DNA from: Chrysomallon squamiferum
Taxonomy: Eukaryota; Mollusca; Gastropoda; Neomphalida; Peltospiridae
DNA: 64,000 nucleotides
Direction: 5' to 3'
Assembly: GCA_012295275.1 (NCBI GenBank)
Contig: CM022665.1
Coordinates: forward strand, 26,529,446-26,593,445
The position numbers and the translations under genes were made by a program. The notes under the pieces were generated by a model. That model was not told where the DNA came from. It ran no database searches and was given only the letters and a program-made list of their open reading frames with translations. Positions 14,001-29,292 of the stretch are shown here, piece after piece; positions within the stretch are counted from its first letter, which is position 1, and the number at the start of each line of letters is the position of its first letter.

Positions 14001-17000
14001 CTAGATTAAATTTAATTTGATTAAATTAGATTAAATTGATAAAATAAAATAACTGAATAACAACCTAAACAAAAGACCTTTCATCCTCCTCCACATAAAC
14101 AAAGAACATTAAAAATTATTTTTTCTCTGATATTTTTCTCATGAAAGAATAAAAACTGCTTAGGAGAGTAATGGGTTTAGGTAGCAACTTTAAAAATACA
14201 GAATTACAAAGCAAATAATTTACTCTTTCATGGCAGTATTTGCAAGATCCTGGGATTACTTAGGAAGGTTTGCTGTGTGAAAAACACTGACAAAATAACC
14301 ATTAAATGTAACAGATACACTAACTTACAGTGAAATCATCCTGAATATTGACTGACTGGTTTCCACTGTATTTCCCTGTCACTCTTATAGTAATCACTCT
14401 CTTTCTTTTCACCTCAAAGTCTAATGGTTTTGTCACTTTTAATAAGTTTCCATCAATGGTAAAAAAAGAGGCTGATTCTTTTGTCTTTGAAACTGAATCC
14501 AACACAACAAATGTGAAATCCTGAAAATATAATAGAAATTTCAAGATTTATTACATAATCAATGCTTAAATGGTGGGTGTTCTAATTTTTCAAGGATATT
14601 AAATGGCAAAAGTAGTATTAGTAAGTGGATGTTTTATTTAAGGCTTTGTATGTATCATTAATTTAAAAATTGAAAATTATTTTTTTGATCTCATAAATTA
14701 ATGCATATTTTGTTGTTACATATTTATATATATATATCTATATATTTTTTCTTCAAAAACATGATAGACAGGGTTATTGAAAAAAAACGTATTTGTAATT
14801 ATCAAGTAAAGATTTAGTGTAAAAAAATATATATATATATTCATTTTATTTCATTTTTATAATAAGACAAAATGTGAATTTGTTTTCCATTCTAACAAAA
14901 AACCAATAAAATAATAATAATAATAATAAAATATAATAAAATAAAACAAATAAATTGAAATTATTATATATCATGTTGCTCATGGTTATAGTAATGACAA
15001 CAAACCCCTTTTATTTCTTGTTGATTTAAGGCATTGACTACAATCAGTTTTCCTACAACCATGTCAGCCTTGTTTTCTGGAACCTGGTGATTGCCTTGTA
15101 ACTTGATGACTTTGGGTACATCAGCCTTCAGTTTGACATGAATGGCAACACTCTGAGAAAGACTCTGGGTTGGGGTGCCACTGTCGACACATGTTACTGT
15201 CACTGCCAAAACAGTCTCACTGTTTGGTAGGCTGGCTCTGACCTAGAAAGATAGGAATCTAGTTATTTTGTGTATTTATCTATTTATTATTATTGTTATT
15301 ATTAATATTATTATTATTATTATATACTTTTTTTTTTTTTTTTTCAGGAGGGAGGACAGGTAAAACAAAGTCAGTAATAACAATAATTTACTGAGAATTT
15401 TTAAAAACATTATGTACAAAATAATATTATGGCAAAAAGGATGTCACTGCACCTTCACAACTGATTATTTTAATTGTTACTCAGAAGCCATTTGTTTGTA
15501 CTGCAAATGATAAATTTCAAAATTAAGTCACTGAATTGTGACTGGTTGTTTGTGATTACCTGGACAGCCAGATTAGACTGATTAATACTGAAGAGTTCTT
15601 CTTTGTCTGTCACAGAACATTTAAATTTCTGCAGTTCACCATTGTTGTTGTCAGGATCAGTCACTTTGAGAAAACCAACTTTAGTGCCAGGCTCAGCAGC
15701 CATAGAAACCTTGATTTAAAAAGTGTAATAATAATAAATGGATTTACTTACTTCATATGAACAGATCAGTTTTTTTTATTATGATTATTATTATAATGAT
15801 TTTTTCTTTTTTAAATCATAATAAAAGATTATATACAGATTTCATTTGTTTCTTTTTAATCTCTTTTCAAATATAAGCTTTTGGAATGAAAGAGATTTCA
15901 ATATATTTTTGATGTCTCAGTCATGTGATTTTGAATTAAAGTATGAGAGAGGAAAGGTCTGTCATTATACTTTGGACTACTCCTACACTATTATACACAT
16001 GCCACATACCACACAGGATATTGGCTGTAACAGGAAACCACATAATGGTCATACTAAAGACATTTGATGCCACTTCATCTTGGGTATATTTACTAAATAT
16101 ATATATTCCATTATAAATCAAACAGATAATAACAAAAAAATGTATAAACCAGACAAATTATGTTTTCAGAGTGATAATTCAAACATTTAAGAATTCTTTT
16201 CTTCTACAAAGTTAGGAAGTTCTGTAATATATGTATTCTAAACAAAAATCACAGTTGAATTTAACATTTAAAATTAGTTAGATTAATATTTAACCACACC
16301 TCATTAGGTGATAATGCTATGTGAGTTGGTTTTTCATTGATGTTCTTCACAGAGAAGTAGAAGGTCTTGGTAAAAGACAGGGAAGGTATCCCATTGTCAA
16401 CTGTTCTGATAGTCACTGCATAATCTTTCTTTTGTTCATAGTCAAGCTTCTTTATGCAGACTAACTTCCCTCCTGTCTGGACTTGGAATATCTCCCAAAA
16501 TGTTATTAACTGCAAAATAATTACATTATAATCGTCAGCATGTTAAAGTCTACATTTGATCAAACATACTTGAGAATGTCGTCAATAAACATTTCAAGAA
16601 TATTAATGTGAATATAGAAATAAACCTTATTAAATACATTATCAGGAGTATTACAGTGCAAATTTAGCAAAAATGTTTTATGAATTTACCATGTTGTTTT
16701 AAACATAAAATAATTTTTAAAAAGTAATAAAAGGAAAGATGAAATAAATAAAACAAAATTAATTACCTGATATGTGTGTTTATCTTTGCGATCCTCATCT
16801 TCAGTGTGCAAATATCCTATCAGGAAGCCATCTTTGTTTTCTGGGATTTCAGTTATATCACCATCAATTGTTATATCCTTAACAATGAAAAAAAAGAAAC
16901 CTCATTTTGTGGTTTTGAATTAAAATAATAACTTGCTTTTTGAAAACTTAAAATTTGATTATACAAGAAATATATGGTTTCAATTTTATTTATCTAACAA

Positions 17001-20000
17001 AAAGTTTGATTTTGTTTGCTTGTTATATGTAATTTGTAATTAATTATGGAGCATTGCTATTTTATGTGCCATACATAAACATTTTACTAATTGTTTATAA
17101 CATAATTACAGTTGTTGGTTATTTTTAATTTATAATGTAAAGAACTCACTGTTGGTGGATCATTTGTATCTTTAACTTTTATTTCCCATCTATCTGTGAT
17201 GAACAACCCGCCTTTGTCAGTTGCATTTACTTCAGCTACTAGTGGCTTGCCTGCTTGTTCTTCATAATTAACAGGCTTGGCAAGCAAAATGTCTGATATG
17301 CAAACTGTCTGCTTTACACCTGCAATCTCTTTCTAAAATTAAATAATAACAGCAATAATCAAATATGTTTTTATATTATGGTTCCGTATTTTTTCAAGTA
17401 AAAGTACTATAAATTTTGATTAATCTTTATAACACGGTGATAAACAAATGAATGAATATATATACTATGCCAAATAAGTTTAGCAATTATGTACAAGATA
17501 TGAAATACAGACAGCCTGATTGGATGTTGAATTTATTTGTACACATTATTTCATTTATACAGCATTTCTGAATGTAGCCAGCAGTAACACTTTGTCATGG
17601 TGTCAACATTGTTACTTTAATGTCAGTTGACAAAATGGAGGGGTGCATCTGCCAAGATGGTGAGAGAGACTCAATGATATATGTGTACACCAGCAGCATT
17701 GATTACAGCAGTACATCGCCATCTCATGCTTCTAATGAAAGCATTAATCTCAGGAACAGTAATTGCGTTCCATTTCCAGTTCAGAGCAATTTGTGCATCA
17801 TGGACATTAAGGATATGATGACGGTTTTTACGTACCTGCGGCCCAGTAGGTCCTAAGCATGCTCAGTTGGGGACAAGTCAGGGGACTTTGTTGGCCAGTT
17901 CAACACTTGGATGTGGTTCCGATCAAGAAGATTAGTGGTTAGCCTAGTGGTATGTGGTCTAGCATTGTCATGTTGAAACAGAATGCCAGGATGCTGCTGC
18001 AGGAATGGAATGAACACTGGTGTAATGATCTTGTTGCAATGATGTTGATTTTCCTTTAAGCCTGGACAGCAACCCATTATATCAGGATAAATACTTCCTT
18101 TCATTTTTAGATAATGTCGATTCAGTGCATCAAAATGAGATTTCAATACATTCGTATTGCATGCACTTCTACGACAGCACGAGCGCACCACATTCGCATG
18201 TGCAGTGCACATAGAGGCATGCAATATGACAAATGGTATTCTTTTCATTACCCAAAGCAACAGGGCATATGCAACCAACCTGTTACCTTGTTTTATCACT
18301 TTATTTTAATTTATTTGGAAGCAACAGTTATTTACAAAAACTTACTAAACTTTTTTGGTTAAGTATATATACGAATAATGATATCTAAACACATTTTAAT
18401 AATAATGGTTATAAGGTGACATATGGCTTTTGTAAAATGGTGACAATCAGCATATAGCCTTTAACAAATTGTCACAGCCACATTGGTTACTGATCAGAAT
18501 GAGAAATAGTTCAATGAATGCACTTCAACATAATAATGTCTGAATTCTAGATTTAAAAATATAAAACTAAAGACAGTAGTAACTTGGGTTACTTGCCAAC
18601 TGACAATCTGGTCCTCCAGCAGCTAGTTTTAACTGTTTACTACTAGCTGGCAGTAATTCTAGAGTTATCCTCTCCAGCTGATCTGGGTCTGACACTGTAA
18701 CTTTACCAAGCACTGTGTCTACTTTAGTACCTTCAACCACTGAGAGTTCTCCTGAGCCTGGTGCTGGCTTCAGCTCAAGAACACTGGGTCGATCATTTGC
18801 ATCCAACACTTTGACAATAAATTCTTTCCATGTCTGACAAAGTAAATAATAAATTTTACATAATCCAGAACATAAACGATTTTTTATTTTATTTTTTATT
18901 TCTTATCAATATTTCTGGATTGTTGCTGTAAATAAGAGATGGAAAAATAAAAACACAAGTAGAGATGATCGGTTATGTTTTTAGGATTAGTCAGATTATA
19001 TAATGCTGACAAGAATTAGAAAATGAGCTAATATTCGTCATCTCACACTATTATTATAACTACAAACAACAGTTCTTTTATATACATTGTCACCACAGCT
19101 TTTGACTTACTAGGTGAGTATGTGTTAGAACAGGAAACAGCTGAATGGTTCATTTATGTATCACATACCATTCCACAGATTATATCTGATCTAAAGACAT
19201 GAAGCTGAATTACTTATTATATTCTGTAATTTAAGACCTTTTAAAACAAAATATGTTGTATGTATGTACATTATGGTATCTTTAAACTTTCAGCGACATC
19301 TTACTTTTTGTGGTGGAATTCCATTGTCTTGTGCTGAGATGTTTACTGTGAAAGTGGGAACAGTCTCAAAGTTCAGCTGACCACTGACCACAAGTCTATT
19401 GTCTCTAATGGTCAGAAAGGTGTTGGGTGACATGCTGAAAGTGACCTTTTGACCTCGGTCTTTGTCCTTGGCTGACAAGATGCCCACCATTGTACCCACT
19501 GCTGCATTTTCTGACACAGTATTGGCTGTGAAGCCAGTAAAGAAAAAAATGTTTTATCATCATTAAATGTTTATATTAAAGTGTTTTTTAGTTTTTGTAG
19601 ATGTGCAAATGTATGTGTACATGTGACAACAACAACACACACACACACAGGTATACTAATGTGTATATGGTGGTTTATGTGTTTGTGTATTTGTGTTAAT
19701 GACATTTTACACATTACAGTAAAACTGGATTTTTAAAACTGAAGATATTATACAAAGAATATACTCTCTAAATTTTTATAACGTTTTTACAGAATGTTGC
19801 TATGTTTTAAGGGAAAATGGTTAAAAACATTTTCAAAGTTAAAAATTATTTCACATATATATACACACATATATATCAACATTTCAGTCAAATTTAATTC
19901 TAGTAATAAATGAATTACTGACAACTATTATACTAACCTGATAATTTTAAGTTTGTTGGTGGATCATTTGAATTAGTTATTGTTATTTCCAACTCAAATT

Positions 20001-20159
20001 CAGCTGACAGTGGAGGTGACCCACTATCAGTGGCTTTGACTTTGACAAAGGAGTTCTGTTTCACATTATAATCAAACTTTGGAAATTTAACCTGCACATA
20101 ATGTAACATAATTATATTACATTCAGAAAAAATATATATGCTACAATATCTTTTAATCA

Positions 20160-20225
<66 letters not shown>

Positions 20226-21724
20226 AAAACAGAAAAGAAAAGAAAACATATAAACAGAAAACAAACATTTTTTTTTATGCATTTTGTGTATTATAAAAAT
20301 ATTTTGATTACATTTTATTAAAGAGTATATAAAAAATATGAAAATATTCCTTCAATGAATCCATCCAAAAATATTTAAACAATTATTAAGCTTCAAAAAA
20401 CAAATTGAAATATCATATGATGAGAATATATCAAACACAGAAGATGGTATACAAAATATATCTTACTAAAAGCCTGTCTCCTTTTATCCAAAACTGATCA
20501 TTGTCACTGTCTGTGAGGGTGTATGTGAAATTCTGTCTCACAGAGTTGATGTTGTCTGGGTCTTCAGTTATCAGTCTTCCTACCACAGTGTTTTTTTTAC
20601 TTGCCTCTGTGATCTAGTTAACAACAAACACCATTTTAAACAGTTTTTACTTATCTAAATAAACATACCAAGTAACACTCAGCTCTAAAAAAATATTTTT
20701 AAAAGAAAAACATTTTGTGGTTATATTCTTTTAAGATCTTATGCATTAATGAATTAATCTTTCAAAACTTGTAAGGAGAATGAATATATAAGGAAAGAAA
20801 AAATGAAAAGGGGAGAAAGGATTGCCACTTTTGTTATTGTTCTTCTTATCGTGTTTGTTTTGTTGTGTTCATATTGTTGTTGGAATTATTATGATTCTCA
20901 TTTTTATTATTTTTACTACTGTTATTATTTTATTAGTATTTGTGTTATCATTATTATTGTGATTACTGTTATTACTATTAATACTATTTATTATTATTAT
21001 TATTGTTTTTATTGTTATCATTATAGCTGTCCTCGTTGTTACCTCATTAGTTGTCAGATGAACTTTCATAGGCCTCTCATTCACATCATTCACGCTGACA
21101 ACCACCTGTTTCTGTGTTGACAGAGGAGGCTGTCCTGAATCTGTTGCCTTGATGACCACAATGTACTCAGGGTTCTTTTCAAAGTCCAAATCAGCCGCTG
21201 ATGTTATCTGTTAACATGAATGTGAGAAATATTTTTTTGGCAGATACTATGTACCAGATGACCGTTTAAGCATTTAATTTATGGTTATGTCTCTGTTTCT
21301 GCCAAACAAGTTAAGTCCAATATATATATAATAGTTTATTTATCATTCGACACAGAACGATTATTAAATAGGGCTTTTTGTGTTACTTAGATTCTGTGAT
21401 CGCAAAGATAATAAATAAATAAATAAAATAAAATAAAATGATGATAATAATAATATGTTTAAAAAATAGATTTTTTTTTTTTCCCCCCCTGTTAAATAAA
21501 GATTTAAAAATAAATCATGGTAAAAATAAAAGAATGTGAAACGCTAGTGATCGAGTACTGTGACAAATATATAGATAAAATTACTTGAATAATTTTGAAG
21601 ATATTTACAGTTTTAAACATGCAAAACATTTTTAGATCACTATTTGATGAGTTAAAGACAGCAGGAATGAGTGATTAAGAGAGGGAAAATATATGTGTAT
21701 ATGTATGTGAGTCAGAGACTGAGA

Positions 21725-21785
<61 letters not shown>

Positions 21786-24700
21786 AATTAGTATAAACAT
21801 TTTGATTTATAGATATTAAAAATTTAAATCACTTTTGAAAAATAACAGTTTATTTTATTTCAAACCTTTAGCTCATCTCCTACAAAGTAAAACATTTGGG
21901 GGCCTTCAATCAAGGAAAACATGTGATGTTGATTTCTGTCAGGGTCTACACCTTTCACCTTAGCCACAGTGATGTCTGCTGAGTTTTCGTCTACTTTTAT
22001 TAGACCATCAATTTTACCATTCACCAAAATATCCTGTTAAAAACACAATATATAATTTTCGGGTAAATTTTTTTTGTAACTTATTTGTAAAAATATGAAC
22101 ACAGAAACTGAAAGACTGAAAACTGTTATAAATTTGAAAAATGCCTAATTTGAAGATTAAGAGTGCTTTTATATTGTTTTAAATTCTATCAATAAATTAC
22201 CAAAACATTATTAATATTATTAACTGTGAACATGAGCTCACTGAAAATATAATGGAATTGAATAAACAGATTACATTTCATGTATTTTTTAAAAGGTATT
22301 CTTATTCTCCTTTACAAAATTTGTAAGAGGAAAAAGTAAATGAATGTAGCCAACTGCATAAACAAATTTAAAAAATTAAAAAAGGATCAAAACCTATTTT
22401 TGTTTCTCAGTTTATTTAATTCAATATAAAACATACAGTTGGGGGATCGTTTTCATCATGAATTGTGAAGTTGAATATTTTTTTCAGTTGTAATCCTGCT
22501 TTGTCAGTGACTGTAACATCTGCTGAAAACTTTGATTTAGTTTCAAAATCAAAAACTGCTTTTGTCTTCATCTCGGCTATACATCGACTCCCCTGAAATA
22601 AAACAGATTCATGTACTTATTCTAACTGATGCAGACACATATGGCATTCTCTCCACATTTTTAGGTGACTGATATTTATTTATATGAATAATAAAATAAT
22701 TTTTTTCTTTAAAAACTATATCCATTGCTATAAAGATGTTCCCTGTTTCTGAAATATTGAAATTATTCTTATATCAAATAAATAAGAATAATTTTTTTTC
22801 TTGATAAAACTAAAAAATTTAATCTGATAAATTTAATTTTTTAATATCAAGAATTTTATATTTATTTTTTTTGTGATAAGAAGCAATATACACCAATTAG
22901 AAAATAAATGAAGTTTATCTTTAAAAAAAAAGAAGTTACAAGTTATATATATCACAGATATTCTGAAATTAGCATAACAGTTTATTTGTAAAATTATGTT
23001 ATATAAACACTAAACATTTATAACTGAAAAACATTATTTAATTTAAAAAATAACATTTTATATCAAACTAAAATATCTGAAAGAAAATGTCTGGGAGAAA
23101 ATAAATTTCCAGTACAAATCAGTTACTTTGGATAGAGTGAGGCAGCTGACTGGACCAAAACCAATCAAACCACTTGATGTAGCTGCAGATACATCTTCAT
23201 TAAAGTCAGGGTCAACCACCATAATTTGACCAATCAAAGTCCCTTCTGGCTGGTTCTCCTTCACGACTGGCTGATCAACAGGAAATGTCAAATACTTGCC
23301 TCCCCTTATTGGTTCTATTCTTAAACTGCTGGGTTTTTCATCCTCATCCTTCACTCTAATTACAAATTTTTTTTCTGACTGTGAAAATAAAAATTATCTG
23401 ATATAAGTAATTTAATCAGAAAAATATATTTCTTAAAAATTGTTAAAATAAGGAATGATTTAATAATTAATGAGTAACACTAACTGATATAATTTTCATA
23501 TTAAAAATTTAGCATAAAGATCCAGTTAAAAATAATAATGATTATTTTATGAGGCCATGATGCTATACTTTATATTTTTATACGTGCGGTTCAGAAGGTA
23601 TTTTAAATTATACTGTTCTGGACATTTTTATTTATCATTCCACTGATTTAATCATTTTTATCTGACAGTAAAACAGAAATTGCTGTTAATTATTCTTTTG
23701 ACAGTGATTCCTGAACAACCAGATTAATAAATTAAGTTTCCTTTTTTCTATGTACTTCAAAAGCTTTGTTTACCAACATTATTAAACACAAAATATCTTA
23801 CATGGAGAGGTGGTTTTCCTGAGTCTGTAGCAATCACTGTGATTGTCAAAGTTTTAGTTTCCTCAAAATCCACCATCTTCTTCAGTATTAGTTCATTTCC
23901 TGTAATCTTAAGCCACTCATCAGATTTCACACCTGTTTTCAAAGAGAATGACACTGTCTGGGCAGGATCCTGGTCCTCTGAGGAGAAAATCCCTATCACA
24001 GTTCCAGTCTGAGCATTCTCAGAAACCTCTGCTCCATCTAGATCAGGCAGTGATGGAGGATCATTGTTATCTAAAACAATGATGGTCAGAACTGAGGTAA
24101 TACTTAGGGGAGGACTGCCACTGTCTGTAACTTTAACAGTGATGTTATGTGACTTGGCAGTTTCATAGTCCAGCAGACAATTGACTCCACCTTGTTCTTT
24201 GCAATGCAAACCAGACTGAGCCACCTGAAACACACATTTATTATTAAAATATGGAATACAAATAAACTTCATTACATAAATACACACACACATACACACA
24301 CACGATCTCTAAATATACATACATTTATATACATGTTTATTAAAATATTATAAATACAAGCACTACAGAGCTATGCAGTATATAATTATTATTAACTAAC
24401 CTTCAAGCTATTGTCTTCAATTTTAAAACGTCCTTCAGCATCATTTAGTAGAGACAAAGTCAATGTCTGGTTTTTGTCTGGGTCTGATGTAAGCAATTTT
24501 CCAATTGTATAATTTGAAGGACTCATTTCCAATACCTACATTAATATAAATAACATTACTAAATACATCAATACAAGGTACATAGACAGCAAATGTTTTG
24601 CTCAATATTGATAAACAAGTTTCAGAGATCTAACGTGAATCACCTAATTTTGCTATCCATGTTTCTCTTTTTATTTAGTATTAAATTTTAGGTGTTTTTG

Positions 24701-25754
24701 CTAATCAAAATTTTTAATCTAAAATATTCCCAGATTAATTTCTTATAATTAACACTAATTATGAAACAAAAATATTGTAACAGGAATAAGGCTGGGAAAA
24801 TGTTTATTACTCAATATCTGTGAATGAATAGACAGACTAACTAGATAGCAATAAAACAAATATATATAAATATTTTTAAAACTATATGCTATGAGGTTTC
24901 AGAGTGACAATAAAAATTATAAATAGCAGATGACTTACTTTGTTATTTGACAGAGTAACCTTTGCTGGTGGTTCATTAACATCCTGAACTCTGACAGGAA
25001 ATAATTTTTCAAAAAATAATCCACTTTGATCTGTGACCTTCACCTTCAGGTTTATATTGGAATTACTCTCAAAATTAATGTCTGCATCTGTACAATGAAA
25101 ATAATTTTGTCAATAGTGAGTGACCTTTTGATAATTTGGTGCTGTAAGGAAACAGAAGTATTAAATTAATATAAGTAAAATTAGTTTAAGGTATAGAAAT
25201 TCAAAATAGTCAGTCTGCATAAATTGTTTTTAGAACAGATGTCAAATTTTTATTTTTATTTTACAAACTAACAAGATATGCTTGTTTCCTGACTTCTATA
25301 ATGATAATTTAAATTAATTTTTTGAAACTTAAAATAACAATATTAAAATATGTATTTAGAAATAAATATATCTTCATTTTCATTTAACACATTTCCCTAA
25401 ATTATTTGTATGTTCTCTGTGATATTACAACAAAAATTCTATAACTTTAAGATAAAGAAATCCATAAAAGTCACCTTTAGCAGTTGACAGAAAACCATTC
25501 TTTGCCAGGACAAAACCAGGGTAATCTGAGGTCAAGGTGAAGGTCATAGAATTTTTGGCATCTGGATCTGAAGCTAAGAAGGCACCAATTTCTTCACCTT
25601 TGGAATTTTCTTCAACAACAATCTCACCTCCACTGAAGGTCAAATCCTTTCAAAAAGATTTATTAATATTAATAAATATTCTTATACTGTTTGTTATTAT
25701 TGAAAATAACATAAATTGTTTTGTTTAAATTAGTAAATTAGTGTACATATATAT

Positions 25755-25789
<35 letters not shown>

Positions 25790-28671
25790 TTAATATGATA
25801 TTTTAAATTAACATGTATTCATAAATTTGTATATTATTGGAGTGATAGTTAATCAGCAACAATGAATAGATGAACAGACAGAATGGACAAAAAATGAAGT
25901 ATAAGGTTTGGAGAATGAGATCAAAATACAGAATAAATAAATGAACAAACAAACAAATAAACTTATGCTCACAGTAGGTGCCTCGTTGACATCAGAGACT
26001 TGTATTGAAAATGTTTCTGTTGACTGAAGACCATTTTTGTCAGTTGCTCGGACAACTATGGAGAATGTCTGCTTCAGTTCAAAGTCAACTGGTGAAGCTA
26101 ACACCAGATCTATAGTACACAATGTGCCACTTCCCTGATACAGTGAGAGAAATTTAAATATAATGTGTACATTTTTATGACAGACATATCATTTATACAA
26201 AATAGTATTAGGGTGTGAAATATCTTTAGTTATATCAACAATAAAAAAAACCTTAATTTTTTTTTAATAAAAATAATTATACAGAGAGACAGAGACAGAG
26301 AAAGAGAGAGAGAATGATAAAATATTTTGATCCATAACCTTCAAATACTCACACACACACACACACAGACACACATATATTTTATAAAAATTAATAAATT
26401 ACCTTAGGCAGACATTTTGCTGTATCTTTAGTATTGAAATGTCCTTCTCCATTATCCAGAAAAGTAAATGTTATTAATTCATCAGCATCCATGTCAACAG
26501 CAGAAATTATGCCAACAACATCACCCACTTTGGCATCTTCTCTAACCACTGGAGCATTAAGAGAAAATTCTGAGTTCTTGGATGATATAGAAATATTCTG
26601 AGGGGCTTCTTCTGTTCCAGAAACAGCAATGTAGAAAGTACCATCTACCTACAAGATGAAAATTTGACATACAGAAATAAACAAAACATTATAAAGGTTA
26701 ATGCCATAGTCAACTATCAGTTTAGTTTAAGAGAGATAGCATTTATCTTGTTTTTATTGACAGTTAATTTATTTCTGAATTTTAAACAATGCTGGAAAAT
26801 AATCTCAAAATTATTTTCTTTCTAATAAATGTATTAGTATTTTGTCACTTAGAATTTTTTTTTTTTTTTTTTTTTATCTATCAAAATCTCCATACTGGCA
26901 TCTCTTGATATACATTCAGACAAAAAACAAGACCGACACATTATACAGACAAACATAAAATAAAGAGACAAAAATGCAGACATATAAACGAAAAACTAAT
27001 AATTAAGCAAGATTAGGAACAAAAACAAAATCAAGATAATACACTATGTAAAAATACATTTCCAAAACAACAACAAGGAAAACAATACTTACATATTTTG
27101 GAACAGTACCACTGTCTGTGGCCCTGATTCTAATCTTGTATGTCAACTTGCTGTCTAGTCTATCATCTGTTGCCTTCTTTAAAACACCCTGTGGTGTCAG
27201 AGAGAACTGAGTATTAGACGTATCAAGCAGAGTAAATTTATGAGATTGTCCAGAATCTTCATCTTCCACTGACAACTCTCCAATCTTGGTTCCAGCTTTA
27301 GCAAGTTCTTCCACTTTGTTCTCTGAAAATAGAAAATGCACTTTTTTTATCTTTTTTTAAATTATAGATAAACATTAATTTAAATTTTGATATAGAAAGA
27401 AATCATTCATTTTTCTATTAGTGTTGATGCTTCTCTGTCAATGTTCTCTCTCCCTCTTTGTTTCCCCTCTCTCTTTTTCTGAACCATCAGCTTTTCTGTT
27501 ATTCTGTAAATCCATTTTCATTCTGTTTTTTATTTTTTTTATTTATCTCTCTGTTAGTGTTTCTTTTAATAACATTGTAACTCAAAATATACTTTTAATG
27601 CTTACAGATGCAGATACAATTTGAAAACAAAGACTACTGAAATATTGGGGCTACTTCCACACCACCAATATCAGTCTTTGCTATTAAACTACAATTAATT
27701 ACATATTAGAACGAATAAAGATAGTAAATAAAAAGTTTATCTATTAAAAGTATTACTCACTGCTCAGCTTGATGTTATGTGGAGCATCATTGACATCTGT
27801 GACAATAACTTGGATGGAAAATCTTCCAGTCTTTGATGGGATTCCGCTGTCAGACACAAGGATATCAATGGAATGGTTCCTGGCTTTTTCATAATTGAGC
27901 AGGCACATATCACCTCCATTAGGTCCACATCCCTTACCTGCATTTCCTACCTGAACACAGAGTACATTTAAATGAGTGCATTTAGATGGAAGGGCAGAAG
28001 CAGTTTTGGATGAATGGATGGATCATAGGAGAAAGGGATACATCAGTGAATTAAAATAACTTTACTCACCAGCAGTTTGTCACCTTCTGTTTTGAATCTG
28101 TTTTCAGCATTGTTGAGCAGTGTGTAGGAGAAGGTCTGGATGATAGTGTTGATGTTGTCGGGGTCTGTAGTTCTCAGTATCCCAATCACTGTATTCTCTT
28201 CACTGTTCTCCTTCACCTGAGCACAATAGAAAACTGTTGATGATGGCAATTTTCTAAATTAACAGTTATCATATATAAAATACATTAGTCTTGCATGTCT
28301 TATGAAACACCCCAAACACTCACACACACCCACATATTACCCTAAGATAATTCAAACAAATATAAACAGACAAGAGAAATTCATCTTACCTTATTTGCAG
28401 ATAATGAGACTTTGGTTGGAGCCTCATTGAGGTTTCTCACTTTGACTGTGATGTTTTTATCAACTGACAGAGACCCTGAATCAGTGGCTGTCAACATAAT
28501 TTTTGCTTTGTTCATCTTCTCATAGTCCAGTGTCTTCAGTAACTAAAACAGAAATGATATACATCTATTTTAAATACCACATCATAAAACCTCAGTAACG
28601 TTTAAAACACAATGAAACATAAAATAAAATAGATACAATTTTAAGATTTATTATGAAAGACAAACATTGTT

Positions 28672-28750
<79 letters not shown>

Positions 28751-29227
28751 ATACCTATATTATACTTTTCAACAAAATACTACCTTAACATTGCACTATA
28801 TCAGAGTTTAAAAACATTTAATAGCTGAAAGCTCTTGTGAATATTTATATCATAGTTACTAATAAATTATTAACCAGTTTTCATTGGAAATACATTCTTT
28901 AAACATCATTATTTTAAAACAATACAAATAACATTATGTAATAATCTACAAACATGGTTTTTAAAAATACAGTAATAAATACAAAGCTTATAATCATGAT
29001 GTGAAATGTGTTAGACAGTTACATAAAACAAATAATTAAAAACAATAACCTTCAAATGGTTTCCACTGATGCTAAAGAAATTATTTAGTTGTGATTTCAC
29101 AGTGAAGGTATGATTCTGTTCTTTATCTTTGTCTCTGGCAGTTAGAAAGGCAATTTCAACATTTTTTACATTTTCATCTACAAACACTTCTGACACTGGA
29201 AGGTTGTTTATCAGAATATCCTACAAG

Positions 29228-29292
<65 letters not shown>

